A stretch of DNA of 64,000 nucleotides from Halicephalobus mephisto. Taxonomy: Eukaryota; Nematoda; Chromadorea; Rhabditida; Panagrolaimidae. The position numbers and the translations under genes are program-made. The notes under the pieces were generated by a model. That model saw only the letters and a list, made by a program, of their open reading frames with translations. It did no database searches and had not been told where the DNA came from. Location: contig SWDT01000131.1 of the NCBI GenBank assembly GCA_009193035.1, positions 1 through 64,000 on the forward strand. Reading direction: 5' to 3'. Each line of letters begins with the position of its first letter. The first letter of the stretch is position 1. Positions 44,175 to 56,660 of the stretch are shown in pieces.

Positions 44175-44405
44175 GTGTTCTGTATTATCGAAGTTGAAAA
44201 TCAAGGTTCGAGATCGAAATTCGGATTTTTCGTGTTAAAATACAACTTATGAATTATTTTTGAATTATAAAAATTTATTTAATTTTCAACTATTAATTTA
44301 AATGAAACAATTTTAAAAATAGAAAAATTCATAGATGTTCCTTAATACAAAAACCCAAATTTCGATCTCGAACCTTGACTTTCAACTTTGATGATACACA
44401 GCACA
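44175..44405. repeat. Fold-back element, family F2, copy 2
   Basis: Left arm TATTATCGAAGTTGAAAATC then AAGGTTCGAGATCGAAAT. The right arm is its inverse, ending ATGATACACAGCACAG. Same family as the element in egl-3 intron 3. It lies between egl-3 and the convergent Pellino gene. Confidence 0.75.
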
Positions 44406-44856
44406 GATAGTTATTCAATTTTTATCCTAAAATTCAATTTGGTTTTGACTTTATCGACTTCAGCATGAGTTGCTCAACAAATTCTAAAATTTTACTACTG
44501 TACTACTTAATGACTTTCATTTACCTAAAAACGAGGACTTTTTTACCCAATCTTCCGTCATATACAGTAACTAGGAAAATTTTCGAAATGTCTGTTGTCC
44601 TTCAGAATCTACGATAACTAAGAAGATCCAAAACAATTAAGTCAGAAAATTTCCTTCATCCATGTTGACTACATAGTCGGTATACATTCAAATCCGACCA
44701 CTATCACCTTTGAAAACGTCTCCTATCTTAGAATTAATCCTTCCCATGTACCCTGACGAAAAACAAAACGATGAAGATTTATTCAAAGTACCCAACGTGC
44801 TGACTATTTGGAATTTTGTAAGTTGCAATTGCATTTTAAAGAGTAATTCGACCTGT

Positions 44857-47800
44857 TTAGTAATCGCAATGGTCTTGAAAGATTAATCGTACATAGGGCT
44901 TTTCTGTCGAAAGAAGAGATGTGCAGAATGGGCAAACTGGATAAAAGGAATTAGTTCCATGAGGTAGAGATATCCTTGACCAGTATCTGAAACGATTTCC
45001 ATAAAATCCCGATTTTCGCATAGAAAATTAAAATTTTGACGTGTAAAATTGAAATTTAAGTTTCGATATATAAAGATTAACTTTGATATATGAAAATTAA
45101 ATTTTAATACACAAATATTAAATTTCGATATATAAAGATTAACTTTGATATATGAAAATTAAATTTTAATACACAAATATTAAATTTTGATATATAAAAA
45201 TCACTTTTGATATATGAAAATTACTTTTGATATATAGAAATTAAATCATAGTACACTTACCTAACAGTTTGAAGGGAAGCAACATGACCACAAGGGTTGA
45301 AGGCGTAACTGAGTTCGTCGCTGTCGAGGTGGAAACAGGGTTCCATCCCCATCGTCAACTGAATTATTCTTTCCGATTCGACCATGCAGATAGGGCACTT
45401 GAATCTCGCCATTCCTCCTTCTGACTTCTTCGTGATTCCCCAATCGTGTTTGCCCTGGACATGTCCACACCGCATATATACCTGAATTTAAACAATGAGT
45501 TTAAAACTTTTTCGATATGTGAAAACTTACATAAGGTTGTCTGTAATTGTTTCCTTTGGCGGCTTTCTTTTTGGGAATGATTAAAGTATTAAGATTGACT
45601 GGACATTGAGGTTTTCCAGCGTTGATTTCGTCGAGTCTTCTTTCGAGTTCCTGTCGAGAAGGCGAGTGCTTCAAACCTTCGGCGCTTCTCCACAGCAGAG
45701 TGGCTCCACAGAGATCGATCAAGGTCCCGTCCTGAAGTTGATTCAGTTCATCCGGCATCAGAGTTCCTCGTTTTTGACTCGATCGGGTTTCTCTCAAAGA
45801 ATAAACGTCTCCGTCGACGCTGACTTCTCTCCATTCGTAGGGTTCCCGACTCGAGGTGTCTCCGTCAGCACTCCTGTTCGGATGCAGAATCAGTACTCCG
45901 TTTGTCGTCAATCCATCGACATCTCCGTTTTTCTTGTGCCATTTTGTCGCTTTTTCTCCGAGAAAAATGTTTTTGCTCGAGTCAAATCCCGCGGCATAGA
46001 CGTAAACTTTGTTTGGTTCTTCTCTATCGGCCAAAATCCGACAAGCATATCTGAAATTCAACATTCATATATTAATTTTCATAAAGGAACAGAAATAATA
46101 TATCGAAAACGGACAAAAGGAAGAAAAAAGTTGTTTTCTAGATGTGAACTCACCGAGAAATGGTCGAACTGATGGGTCTGTGGTGGAGACCCGGGAGCTT
46201 CATGTTATTGGACCCGACAGGCGAGAGGACGGGATGAGTATCGTGGGCATGGACGGCTTCGAGCCAAGTATCGACAATGGGGAAGTCGATTTGAGGTTCT
46301 GAACTTCTTCCGATCTGAAAATTTGACTTTTCATATATGAACTACTCCCGAAAACCAACTTGGAACATGTCCTTAGCTGAATCGTTGACATATTCCACAA
46401 GTACAGTATGATTATCGCTGTAAGTATAGGAAACGACGTGTCTTGTGGGATCTTTGACGACGGAAGCCTGGCTCGCGGGGGATTGAACGGCGATCGTTAC
46501 TCCTTTTTTGACTCCGTTTCCGATCGTTCTTTTTTTCACGACCATCTTGGATCTATGAGTTCTCTTCCCATGGGATGATCTAGATGTCTCATTTTGACCG
46601 TTATACCCCAAGAGAATAAGTTCCCCATAATAGTCCGGCTCATCGTTGATCTCTTCCATCGACGGCACCGCGTGAGTCGGCGTCGTGCTCGGGGAGTCGT
46701 TCTCGACTTCGCTGAGTTTATCATTATCCAAGGATGGCATTTTGGGGATCTTTACCGGGTCCCTGAAATCGTAACTATAATACTAAAAATGTAAAAATTA
46801 ATTTTTTAATGAAATTTTCCCGACGCGAATTTTTAAAATTTGAAGTTTCATATATTAATTTTAAACTTTGAAAGATGCCAGAAGGATTTGGAGGGTTTTG
46901 GAAGGTTCTAGAAGTCCCGTATAGGATTCTAGGAAGATTCAGAATCCTCTACTAAGTTTTAGGGACTTTTACGATCTTTAGTAAAATGTTTAAAAAATCC
47001 AGAAATCTCTCGGGAGATCGTAGAAAATTTCTATCATCTCCATGAGATTCTGAAAACCTCCATGGGATTCTGAAATCCTTCACGGGATTCTGAAAACCTC
47101 CACTGAGATTCTGTAGAAAATTCAAAATCTTCTACATTTCAAAAATTTTTACAATTTTCAACGAAATTCAATTTTTTTCAGCTTTTGTGAGATTCTTCAA
47201 AATTCAGAATCCTGGAAACTTTAATTACAAATAGTAAATATTAACCAATTTTCATTTACCAGATTTCCCGCTCGCTTAATGACCTAGACAAGTTTTGCAC
47301 TTGTCACTAGTTGTTCCTCGAGGTTTTTGTTCCTTTCGCAGTTGCTCCGGGTTACCAAATGACGAATTATTCAAACAGAATATTGGGTTGAAGTCAGTCA
47401 AAACAAAAGTTCTCAAGTGAGTACAAAACTGTCATTGTCAAATTTGGCCAGAAAATTTTTTTCAAAAGGTCAAAGAAATACGTTTTTTAAATTAAAAAAT
47501 AATTTTTAAAGTTTTGAATTTTATAGTTTTTAGAATATTATTGAAAATATAAATTTTTATTAAAAAATGGTCTTGACAAGAAAATTCGAAATTTTCCAGT
47601 CGGGACCAAAAATTGTAAAATTTCGTTTTTAAATGATTTTAAAAAGTTTGAAAATTATAATATCATTGAAAATATAAATTTTTATTAAAAAAAATTAAAA
47701 AATGTTTCAACGCGAAAATTCGAAATTTTCCAGTCAGGACCAAAAGTTGTAAAATTTCGTTTTTAAGTAATTTTAAAAAATTTGAAAATTATAATATTAT

Positions 47801-50441
47801 TGAAAATATAAATTTTTATTAAAAAAAATTAAAAAATGTCTCAACACGAAAATTCGAAATTTTCCAGTCGGGACCAAAAATTGTAAAATTTAGTTTTTAA
47901 GTAATTTTAAAAAGTTTGAAAATTATAATATTATTGAAAATATAAATTTTTATTAAAAAATGGTCTCAACGCGAAAATTCGAAATTTTCCAGTCGGGACC
48001 AAAAATTGTAAAATTTCGTTTTTAAGTAAATTTAAAAAAATAAAAAATAATTTCTAAAATTTTTCGATGAAAATCAAAAATTATAAATTTTATATTTAAG
48101 TAAATTTAAAAAAATAAAAAATTCCAGAATTTTATTCAAAAATCACGAATGAAAAATCGGAAAATTTTTAAAATTGCATAAAATCGATCAACTTTTTTTC
48201 GTTCTTTGGATTTTTCGAACAATATCCTGTTTGAAATTCACCCGATTACCGAATTCATCTTTTCGAATTTAATCCTCCAATTATCGTATTATTCACAAAC
48301 ATCGATTTCCATCTTCGATCTTACTTGACCTCTTAAGTCTCTCATTTAATTATTTTTTAATTTTCAAAAGTACTGTAAAAATAACATTCGTAAAATGCGT
48401 CAGTGTCGGTGTCTGTAAAATGGTTCACATCAAAATCAAATTAAACTTTTGTATAACAACCAAATAAGCTGACGGAATGTTGCAAGCATATTGCAGATTT
48501 TTAATGTCAACTGATCTGCTGGAATGTTGCGAACACGTTGCAGATTTTTTATTTCAAAATTTTTATAAATGTAAAAGTAGAAATATGATGTAATGTTGCG
48601 AGCACATTGCAGATTTTTAATGTCAACTGATCTGCTGGAATGTTGCGAGCACGTTGCAGATTTTTTATTTCAAAATTTTTATAAATGTAAAAGTAGAAAT
48701 ATGATGTAATGTTGCGAGCACATTGCAGATTTTTAATGTCAACTTGTCTGCTGGAATGTTGCAAGTATATTGCAGATTTTTAATATCAATTGATATTCTG
48801 GAATGTTGCAAGCATATCGCAGATTTTTTATTTCAAAATTTTCATAAATGTAAAAGTAGAAATGTCAAGAGATGTGATGGAATGTTGCGAGCATATTGCA
48901 GATTTAATTTGGACTTTGATGTTGACTTATATTCTGAATATTGCATGCAAATTGCAGATTGTACTTTAATTTCGATGTTAATCCATGTTCTAAATATTGC
49001 ACGCAAACTGCAAATTTCAGTTTAATTTTGATGTTAATCTATGTTTTGAATATTGCTCGCAAACTGCGGATTTCAGTTTAATTTTGATGTTAATCTATGT
49101 TTTGAATATTGCTCGCAAACTGCAAATTTCACTTTAATTTTGATGTTGATCTATATTTTGAACATTGCATGCAAACTGCGGATTTCACTTTAATTTTGAT
49201 GTTAATCTATGTTTTGAATATTGCTCGCAAACTGCAAATTTCACTTTAATTTTGATGTTGATCCCTGCACACCACGACGCAAGTGACAATTTTGGAATTT
49301 TTATCCGAAAAATTATGAGGTACATAATTCTACTCTCGTGAATTCTAAAAATAAAAATTCCGAATTTACGTCAATAAATTTTTTCAAAATACAAATTATT
49401 GTTTTTTTGGAAAAGGAATTTGGATTTTCAGGAAGTGCTCAGCTACAAGACGAGGTTCACTGTTAAGGATTAAAATTATTTAAAAAATAAAAATAAACTG
49501 ATTTTATAAGTGATACTGTAAATACATTTTTTAATTTTGCAATAATTCAAAAATATTAAACATTTTCAGAATTAAATTTTCTGAAATTTTTTTATTTTTC
49601 AAGAATTCTGGAGGAACTTCTGAAGTCGTCCAGAATACAGTAGGAATTTTCAGAATTCTATTGAAAAATTTAAAGTTTTGGACATACTGTAGAGGATTCT
49701 GAAGTTTTTTAGAATCCTGTAGGAAAATATAAAATTTTGAGTATACTGTAGGGGATTCTGAAGTTTTTTAGAATCCTGTAAGAAAATATAAAGTTTTGAG
49801 TATACTGTAGGGGATTCTGAAGTTTTTTATAATCTTCCAGAATCTTATTAAAAATATAAAACTTCGGGCATACTGTAGGGGATTCTGAAGCTTTTTAGAA
49901 CCTTCCAGAATCTTATCGGGGAATATAAAAGTTTGAGTATACTGTAGGGGATTCTGAAATTTTCTAAAATCTTCCAAAATCATCTAAAATCTTCCGGAAC
50001 CCAACTAGAAATTCTATAACTCTCCAAAATCCTATAGAATCTGATTTAAATCCATAAACCTCCAAAAACTCTTCAAAAGTCAATTTTAATTTCTACAGCA
50101 ATATAAATCAATATCATTTTTAATTTTCTAAAACTTCGCCTGAGGCAATGTTGGGATTTTCATTTTATAAAATTTCACCTGAGGCAATGTTAAAATTTTT
50201 TATTTTATAAAACTTCGCCTGAGGCAATGTTAAAATTTTTTATTTTTTAAAACTTCGCCTGAGGCAATGTTAAAATTTTTTTATTTTTTAAAACTTCGCC
50301 TGAGGCAATGTTGGAATTTTCATGTTTTTATACTTTGCCTGAGGCAATGTTGGAATTTTAAAACACTTACCGTAAAGTTTTGTCGACATCCGAAGAAGCC
50401 TGATTGCCTTCGGTGAGGGCCACGGAGCATTTCTGAGACAT
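44857..50441 (-). CDS. Pellino: Pellino-family E3 ubiquitin ligase
   Basis: Exons 50441-50371, 46762-46360, 46314-46154, 46050-45531, 45481-45261 and 44986-44857 total 1506 nt and give 501 residues. Pellinos ubiquitinate IRAK-type kinases in Toll/IL-1 signalling (family knowledge). Seen: YYGELILLGYNG, the FHA-like core with DMFQIGRSSEPQIDFP, YVYAAGFDSSKNIFLGEKA, DGLTTNGVLILHP, SLRETRSSQKRG and IDLCGATLLWRSAEGL. The RING-like end has MRCGHVQGKHDWG, CPIC, NPCGHV, YWSRISLPHGT and CPFC. All residues expected to bind zinc are present. The first exon model is less certain. ATG at 50441 (MSQKCSVALTEG) joins through a 3.6-kb intron to DPVKIPKMPS. The frame stays open upstream of 50441, so more exons may exist. 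A start at 46740 (MPSLDNDK) is the alternative. Confidence 0.9.
45030..45245. repeat. ~60-bp AT-rich tandem repeat in Pellino intron 5
   Basis: About 3.5 copies of a unit containing TTTCGATATATAAAGATTAA, CTTTGATATATGAAAATT and TTTTAATACACAAATATT. It fills most of the 274-nt intron between the last two exons. Confidence 0.85.
46890..47145. repeat. Degenerate short repeat around GGGATTCTGAAAACCTCC
   Basis: Successive variants of ATTCTGAAAACCTCCATGGG with ~30-bp spacing in Pellino intron 1. Similar words recur at 49600-50040 and 58500-59200. Confidence 0.55.
47570..48010. repeat. ~130-bp minisatellite in Pellino intron 1, about 3.5 copies
   Basis: Each unit has TTCGAAATTTTCCAGTCGGG, ACCAAAAATTGTAAAATTTC and ATTGAAAATATAAATTTTTA. 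It includes both halves of the dispersed GGTCYCGNCACGAA-like motif (GTCTCAACGCGAAAATTCG and CCAGTCGGGACCA). Confidence 0.88.
48475..49270. repeat. Two-stage minisatellite built on AATGTTGC.AGCA.(A/G)TTGCAGAT
   Basis: From 48475 to 48900 the higher-order period is about 116 bp, made of two half-units with GCTGGAATGTTGCGAGCACG. From 48940 to 49270 the unit shrinks to about 56 bp (GATGTTAATCTATGTTTTGA, ATATTGCTCGCAAACTGC). The common word TTGC(A/G)AGC...TTGCAGA forms a weak inverted pair in each unit. Located in Pellino intron 1. Confidence 0.88.
49600..50000. repeat. ~60-bp minisatellite in Pellino intron 1
   Basis: About six copies of a unit containing GAGTATACTGTAGGGGATTC and TGAAGTTTTTTAGAATC. 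Confidence 0.88.
50130..50370. repeat. ~40-45-bp minisatellite around CTTCGCCTGAGGCAATGTT
   Basis: Six copies end directly at the donor of the upstream Pellino exon (50371). Each unit carries GCCTGAGGC, an almost self-complementary word that also occurs singly at other places in the right half. Confidence 0.9.
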
Positions 50442-50490
50442 CTCAAAAATGAGATTCCGGTCGAGTTGGGATTGCTTCGTTAAAGACTCA
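50442..50490 (-). other. Possible upstream coding extension of the Pellino first exon
   Basis: On the minus strand the Pellino frame remains open above the ATG at 50441 and reads VKIESLTKQSQLDRNLIFE directly into MSQKCSV, with amphipathic helical character. A weak acceptor (TTTTTGGAAGGACAG) stands at its upper end. If real, an additional 5' exon lies further upstream. Confidence 0.35.
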
Positions 50491-51749
50491 ATTTTGACTC
50501 TGTCCTTCCAAAAAGAACCGAAAATGATTGATTTTTTGAAAAACAAAAAAAAATTCGAACAAAAGAGCAGCTGTCCCAGGTTCCGTGTATTTGATCAAAA
50601 AAAAAATAAAAAATAAAAATTTCAGAAGCCGGTTTGTTGAGGTAAATTTTATTTCACCTAAAAAATTAAAATTAAAAAAATACATAATTTTATACAATTA
50701 AATACACGATAAAAAAAATTTAAATTTTAAAAAATTAAATTATTAAAAAAAATATTTAAAAAATTTAAATATTAAAAAAAATAAAATATTTTAAGAAATA
50801 TTTAAATATTAAAAAAAATAAAAATTTTTCTTGAAAAAATTATTAAATATTTTTTTTAAAAAATAAACATTCAAAAAAATTAAAATATTTAAATTCAAAA
50901 AAATTAAAATATTTAAATTAAAAAAAATTATTAAATATTTAAATTAAAAAAAATTAAAATATTTAAATTTAAAAAAAAATTATTAAATATTTTTTTATAA
51001 AAAAATTTGATTATTTTTGAAACCAAATATATATTTTTAGAAAATTTAAAATTTTATAAAAAATTTAAAAATTTAGTTTTTTTCAAAAAAATAAAAAATT
51101 CAATTTTTTTAAAAACAAAAATTTCGACTTCAAAAATCACAAAAAAAATTAAAAATTTTAAAGGATTTTTGTAAACTTGTTCTTGGAAAAAATCAAAGAT
51201 TGAAAAAACATAAACACGTGAAATTTGATTTATGTTTACGCCGAAAAATAAAAAATAAAATTAAAACTATAAATAAAAATTAATAAGGATTAAAAAAAAA
51301 TAAAAAAATAAATTTAAAAAAAAGTAAAAATTAAATTGTAAAAAATAAAAAAAAAATAAATTTTAAAAAATAAAAATTAAATTTAAAGAAATTTAAAAAA
51401 ATAAACAAAAAAAATAAATAAAAATAAATAAATTTAAAAAAAAAAGAAATTTAAAAAAAAAATTAAAAAAAAATAAATTTTAAAAAATTGAAAAAAATTT
51501 TTTTTTCTCGAAACGAAATTTCGAAATTTTCCAGTCGAGATCATGAATTTACTTTTTTTTTGTTTACAAAAGGCTTTGAAGTTTCGAAATTTAGCAATTT
51601 GAAAAACAAAATTGTTTTCGATGAAAATTTGGAAAACTGGTCTCGACACGAATTTTATAATTCTTAAATTAAAATTAAAATTAGAAATTTTGTACTTATG
51701 TAATTTTGTAAGGTTTCGAATTCGTAGTATTAAAAAATAATTCACTGCA
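50491..51749. other. Extremely AT-rich low-complexity DNA
   Basis: Almost only A/T words (AAATATTTAAATTAAAAAAA type) with no gene. A short motif stretch at 51510-51545 resembles the CGAAATTTTCCAGTCG word of the neighbouring minisatellites. Confidence 0.6.
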
Positions 51750-52800
51750 AAATTGTGGAAGATAATCCCAACACGAAATTTTCAAATTTTTCCAGTTAAG
51801 ACTAAAAATACAAAATTTAATGCTTAAATTATTTTCAAAATTTTATTGTTAAAAAAATACAAAATTTTTTCTCAACACAAAATTCCGGAGTTTTCCAGTT
51901 GAGACTAAAAATGTAAAATTTAATGTTTAAATTATTTTTAAAATTCTGTTATTACAAAAATACAAAATTTTTCTCAACACGAAATTTTCAAATTTTTCCA
52001 GTTGAGACTAAAAATATAAAATTTAATGTTTAAATTATTTTCAAAATTCTATTATTATAAAAATACAAAATTTTTTCTCAACACAAAATTTTCAAATTTT
52101 TCCAGTTGAGACTAAAAATGTAAAATTTAATGTTTAAATTATTTTTAAAATTCTGTTATTACAAAAATAAAAATTTTTCTCAACACGAAATTTTCAAATT
52201 TTTCCAGTTAAGACCAAAAAATATAAAATTTAATGTTTAAATTATTTTCAAAATTCTATTATTATAAAAATACAAAATTTTTCTCAACACGAAATTTTCA
52301 AATTTTTCCAGTTAAGATCAAAAATTACGAAATTTAATATTTAAATAATTTTTAAAATTCCATTGTTAAAAAATAAAAAATTGTCTCAAAACAGAATTTT
52401 TGAAATTTCCTAGTCCTGACCAAAGATCTGAAAATTGAACTTTTATGTAATTCAAAAATTTTAATATTTTAAAAACAAAAATTTCGAAACTTTCCGATCA
52501 AGACCAAAAAAATAAAAATATATTTTTTATATAATCCTAAAAACTCTGAAATTCTAAAATTCTAAAAACAAAAATTCCGAAATTTTCCAATCAAGACCAA
52601 AAAACTAAAAAAATATATTTCATGTAAGCCTAAAAATTCCAAAATTCTAAAAATAAAAATTTCGAAATTTTCCAATCAAGACCAAAAAACTGAAAAAATA
52701 TATTTTACGTAATTCCAGAAATTCTAAAATTCTAAAAATAAAAATTTCGAAACTTTCCAATCAAGACCAAAAAACTAAAAATATATTTTATGTAAGCCTA
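51750..52800. repeat. ~100-110-bp minisatellite, about nine degenerate copies
   Basis: 51750-52380: about six units with TCAACACGAAATTTTCAAAT, TTTTCCAGTTGAGACTAAAA and TTTAATGTTTAAATTATTTT. 52380-52800: a related unit with AATTTTCCAATCAAGACCAA and ATATTTTATGTAAGCCTAAA. It is related in its core words to the block at 47570-48010. Confidence 0.85.
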
Positions 52801-55284
52801 AAAATTCCGAAATTCTAATTTTTAAAAATTCAGAGTTTTTGTCATGTTCTGTAACTTTGTTCAAAGACCGTAACCAAGGAAGTTCGCCGACGGCAAGGTG
52901 CTTTATTCGTTTTATTAAAAAATTCATTTCGTACAAGCTGTATTAAAAAATAAATCATCGATTTTAATTTTTTATTGGAAACGCTGGAGAACTGATTTTC
53001 CGTACATAATTGGGGTAACCCAAGACCCATCTCAGGGTGCCAAAGTTACTCCATGGGGTCCAGAATAAAAAAACTAAAATGATTTCCGAAAACTATCCCG
53101 TGAAATTAATTTTCTAATTTTTATAAAAAAATAAAAATATAAAATTTAATTTTTTTCTAAAAAAATAAAATTTAATTTTTATAAAAAAATAAAATTAAAT
53201 TTTTCTAAAAAAATAAAATTAAATTTTTCTAAAAAAATAAAAATCAATTTTCTAAGTTCTCTAAAAATATAAAATTTAATTTTTCTAAAAAAATAAAAAT
53301 ATAAAATTTAATTTTTTTAAAAAAATAAAAATTAATTTTCTAATTTTTAAAAAAAATTAAAAATCAATAATTTAATTTTTTAAATTTTTTAGAAATGTGG
53401 ATTTTGCCTGGGGCGTTGGAGGTTCCGAACAAATGAGACTTGGACATTTGGAAGGTTTGGACCGTACTTGAAAAATATTTGAAATTCTGCGGAAAAACAA
53501 AAAATAAATTTTGTGCGAAAATTTGGATTTTTGCAAATCACGTAAAAAATTTTTAACGTCATTTTTTAGGATTTAAAAGCTTAAAAATGAAGTGTCTTAA
53601 AGAAATCCTCAAAAAAATATTTTTTTCCAAAAAAAAACGAAACGGATCTGCTGATAAAAATTGATGATGAAAGATTGAAAAAAATAAAAACAATAATTAT
53701 TGATTTTTGACCCAAAAAAAATGAATTTTATTGTTTTTTGAAAGAAATTGGAAATGACCTCTCGACACGAAATTCCCCAATGACCACGATGAATTTTTCA
53801 AATTTCAAAAAAATAAAAATAAAAATAAAAAAATTAAAAATTTTCTGTAAAAAAATTAAAATTTATAAAAAAATTAAGAAACCAAAGTTTTCTGTAAAAA
53901 ATATTTTATATGAAAATAATTTTTAAAATTTTATATAAAAAATAATTTTTAAAAAATTTATATAAAAAATACTTTTAAAATTTTATATAAAAAATAATTT
54001 TTAAAATTTTATATAAAAGTAATTTTTAAAAAGCGAAATCGACTCTCGTCACGAAAGCCCGTGATGATTGTGTCAAATTTACTTTTTTAGGTATGAATAA
54101 AATCATGTGTAAAAAACTGAAAGTTAATTTTCAAAATGAAAGTCCCTGGTGGAAATGTTGAGGAGTTTGATCCTTTATCAAGTTCGAAAATAGTTCAAAA
54201 ATGAAGTCAATTTTCATCATTAAATCCCTAGTGATCAAGTCGACCTTCTTCGTTGACCAAGTTCTAATAAATTTTCATCCAAAAAATAAAAAAAATTTAA
54301 AAATTTAAAAATTTAAAAATTTAAAAATTTAAAAATTTAAAAAATAAATCTCATCACGAAAATTTCTGATAACATACAAAATTTTGAAAACTCAACTCTC
54401 ACCACGAAAGTCCCTGATGATTACAAAAACTTTCTTATTTTTAAAAATTGTATTTTTTGTAAAAATTTCGAAAATTAAAAATTAATTTCAACAAGAAAAT
54501 TTTCGATATACAGAATTTTTTAAATGTAAGTTCAATTTTGAAAACTCAACTCTCACCACGAAAATCCCTGATGATTACAAAAACTTTCTTATTTTTAGAT
54601 AAAAATGGAATTTGAACACAAAAAAAATTTTTTTAAACAAAAAACTTTCACCACGAAAATTTGAAAATTATAATTTTTATTTTTAAATAAAATTTTAAAA
54701 ATTATTTTTATTTTTAAATTTTTAAATTTTTAAATTTTTAAATTTTAAATTTTATTATTTTTAATTTTAAATGAAATTCGATCAAAAAAATAACAAAAAA
54801 ATGTTTATCATAAAACCAAAAATCAATTCTCGTCACGAATGTTCCTGATAATCATATCAAATTCCTATTTTCAGATGCGAGTAGAATTTTTCGCAAAAAT
54901 TAAAAAAATAAAACCAACTTTCATCAAAAATTTTTCATATATAGAATTTTTATTTTTAAATTTAAAAAATTTAAAAAATTTAAAAAAAATTAAAATTTCA
55001 AAAATTTTAAAAAAATTAAAATAAAAAACTTTAAATTCGAAAATTTTTATAAATTTTAAAAAAATTGGAAATCTCGTCATGAAAATTTTCGATATTAAAC
55101 ATTTTTTTGTTTTTAGACATAAATGAAATTTGATCAGACATAATAATGTTTTTCTCAAAACCGGAAATTAACCTTCATCTTGAAAACATTTGATAATATT
55201 ATCAAAATTGTATTTTTAGATATGAAGAAAATTCCATTAAAACTATTTTTTTATTATCTTATAATTATTATAGAAATTCTAAAA
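52801..55284. other. Low-complexity intergenic DNA with small non-AT patches
   Basis: Patches of balanced composition occur at 52850-53050 and 53395-53470. A minus-strand frame at 52842-53030 (MGLGLPQLCTENQF) has no recognisable similarity or splice support. The rest is A/T runs with recurring words such as CTCGTCACGAAAGTCCCTGA (about 54040-54850). Confidence 0.45.
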
Positions 55285-56515
55285 AGGTATCTTATTAATA
55301 GAGTACTTAAAGTACCCTATGAATGGGGTACTGAGAAGTACTTAAAGTACCCTATGAATGGGGTACTGAGAAGTATTTAAGGTACTTAATGAATAGGGTG
55401 TTAAGAAATATTTAAAGTACCCTATGAATGGGATACTAAGAAATATTTAAGGTACCCTATAAATGGGGTGCTGGAAAATATTTAAAGTACTTAATGAATC
55501 CGGTATTAGGAAGTATTTAAGGTACCCTATAGATGGGGTACTAAGAAATATTTAAAGTACCCTATAGATGGGATACTGAGAAATATTTAAGGTACCCTAT
55601 GAATGGGGTACTGAGAAACACTTAAAGTACCCTATGAATGGGGTACTAAGAAATATTTAAAGTACCCTATAGATGGGATACTAAGAAATATTTGAAATAC
55701 CTTATGAATGGAGTACTGAGAAACACTTAAAGTATCCTATAGATGGGGTAATGAAAATACTCTAACCACTCTAAGCATTTTTTAAATACACCATCCATAA
55801 AGTACCCTATGGATGGGGTACTGAGAAACATTTAAAGTACTTTACTGAACATTGAAAAATATTTTAAATACTTTATTAATAGAGCACTAAAAATATTTTA
55901 AATACTTTATTAATGGAGCATTCAGAAAATATTCCGAGTACCATATTAATAGGATACTAAAAATATTTAAAATATCACATTAATAAAGTACTAAAAATAT
56001 CGAAAATATTTTATTGATAAAGCTATTCGGAAAAAATCTTAAGTACCCTATTGATGAAATACAAAAAAATATCCCAAGTACCCAATTAATAGAGTATTCA
56101 AAAAATATTCAAAATATTCCATGAATGGGGTACTAAAAACACCCCAAGTGCCCTACTGACAGAATACTCAAAAAATATCTCCATCAACGAGATACTAAAA
56201 ACATCCCAAGTATACTATTAATAAAGTACTGTAAAAAATATCTTATTAATAAAGTACTGTAGAAATATTCAAAAATACCTTACTAATAAAGTACTGTAAA
56301 AATATTAAAAATATCCTATTAATAAAGTACTGTAAAAATATCCGAAAATATCTTATTAATAAAGTACTGTAAAAATATTCAAAAATACCTTACTAATAAA
56401 GTACTGTAAAAATATTCGAAAATATCTTATTAATAAAATACTGTAAAAAATATCTTATTAATAAAGTACTGTAAAACAGAACAAAGATTCTCCATTAATA
56501 AAGTACTATAAAAAT
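55285..56515. repeat. 35-bp hairpin-forming minisatellite with degenerate tail
   Basis: At 55290-55760 there are about 13 units of 35 bp built on AAAGTACCCTATGAATGGGG followed by TACTGAGAA. Each unit has inverted ends GTACC(C).../...GGGGTAC around a short loop. From 55790 to 56515 the units drift to TTAATAAAGTACTGTAAAAA with ~40-bp spacing. Confidence 0.92.
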
Positions 56516-56519
56516 ATTC

Positions 56520-56660
56520 GACAACGTTGGTGCGCGATATCGGTGGAGTAGGAGTGTGATTGATTGGGACTAAAAAGGAATCGACGGCCATTCGGACGTT
56601 CGCCAGCTGACGACGAGGTCAGACAAACAAGGCAGCTGGCACTGAGTGACCGATTCCATG
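56520..56660. other. GC-richer island, possible coding exon on minus strand
   Basis: A balanced 140-bp patch inside repeat DNA. On the minus strand an ATG at 56598 opens MAVDSFLVPINHTPTPPISR and runs on into the repeat. It contains two CAGCTG E-box words. No splice model could be confirmed; it might also be a promoter. Confidence 0.25.

Noticed and set aside
45606..46172. 188-codon plus-strand frame
   Set aside because: Antisense of Pellino exons 3-4; no similarity of its own.
51434..51745. Phe/Lys/Asn-rich frames in the 50-64 kb region (also 54839-55158, 57050-57439, 62640-62879)
   Set aside because: Low-complexity A/T sequence gives long K/F/I/N frames by chance; no structure or splice context.
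55285..56515. CRISPR-like array
   Set aside because: Direct tandem units without unique spacers in a nematode genome; a minisatellite.
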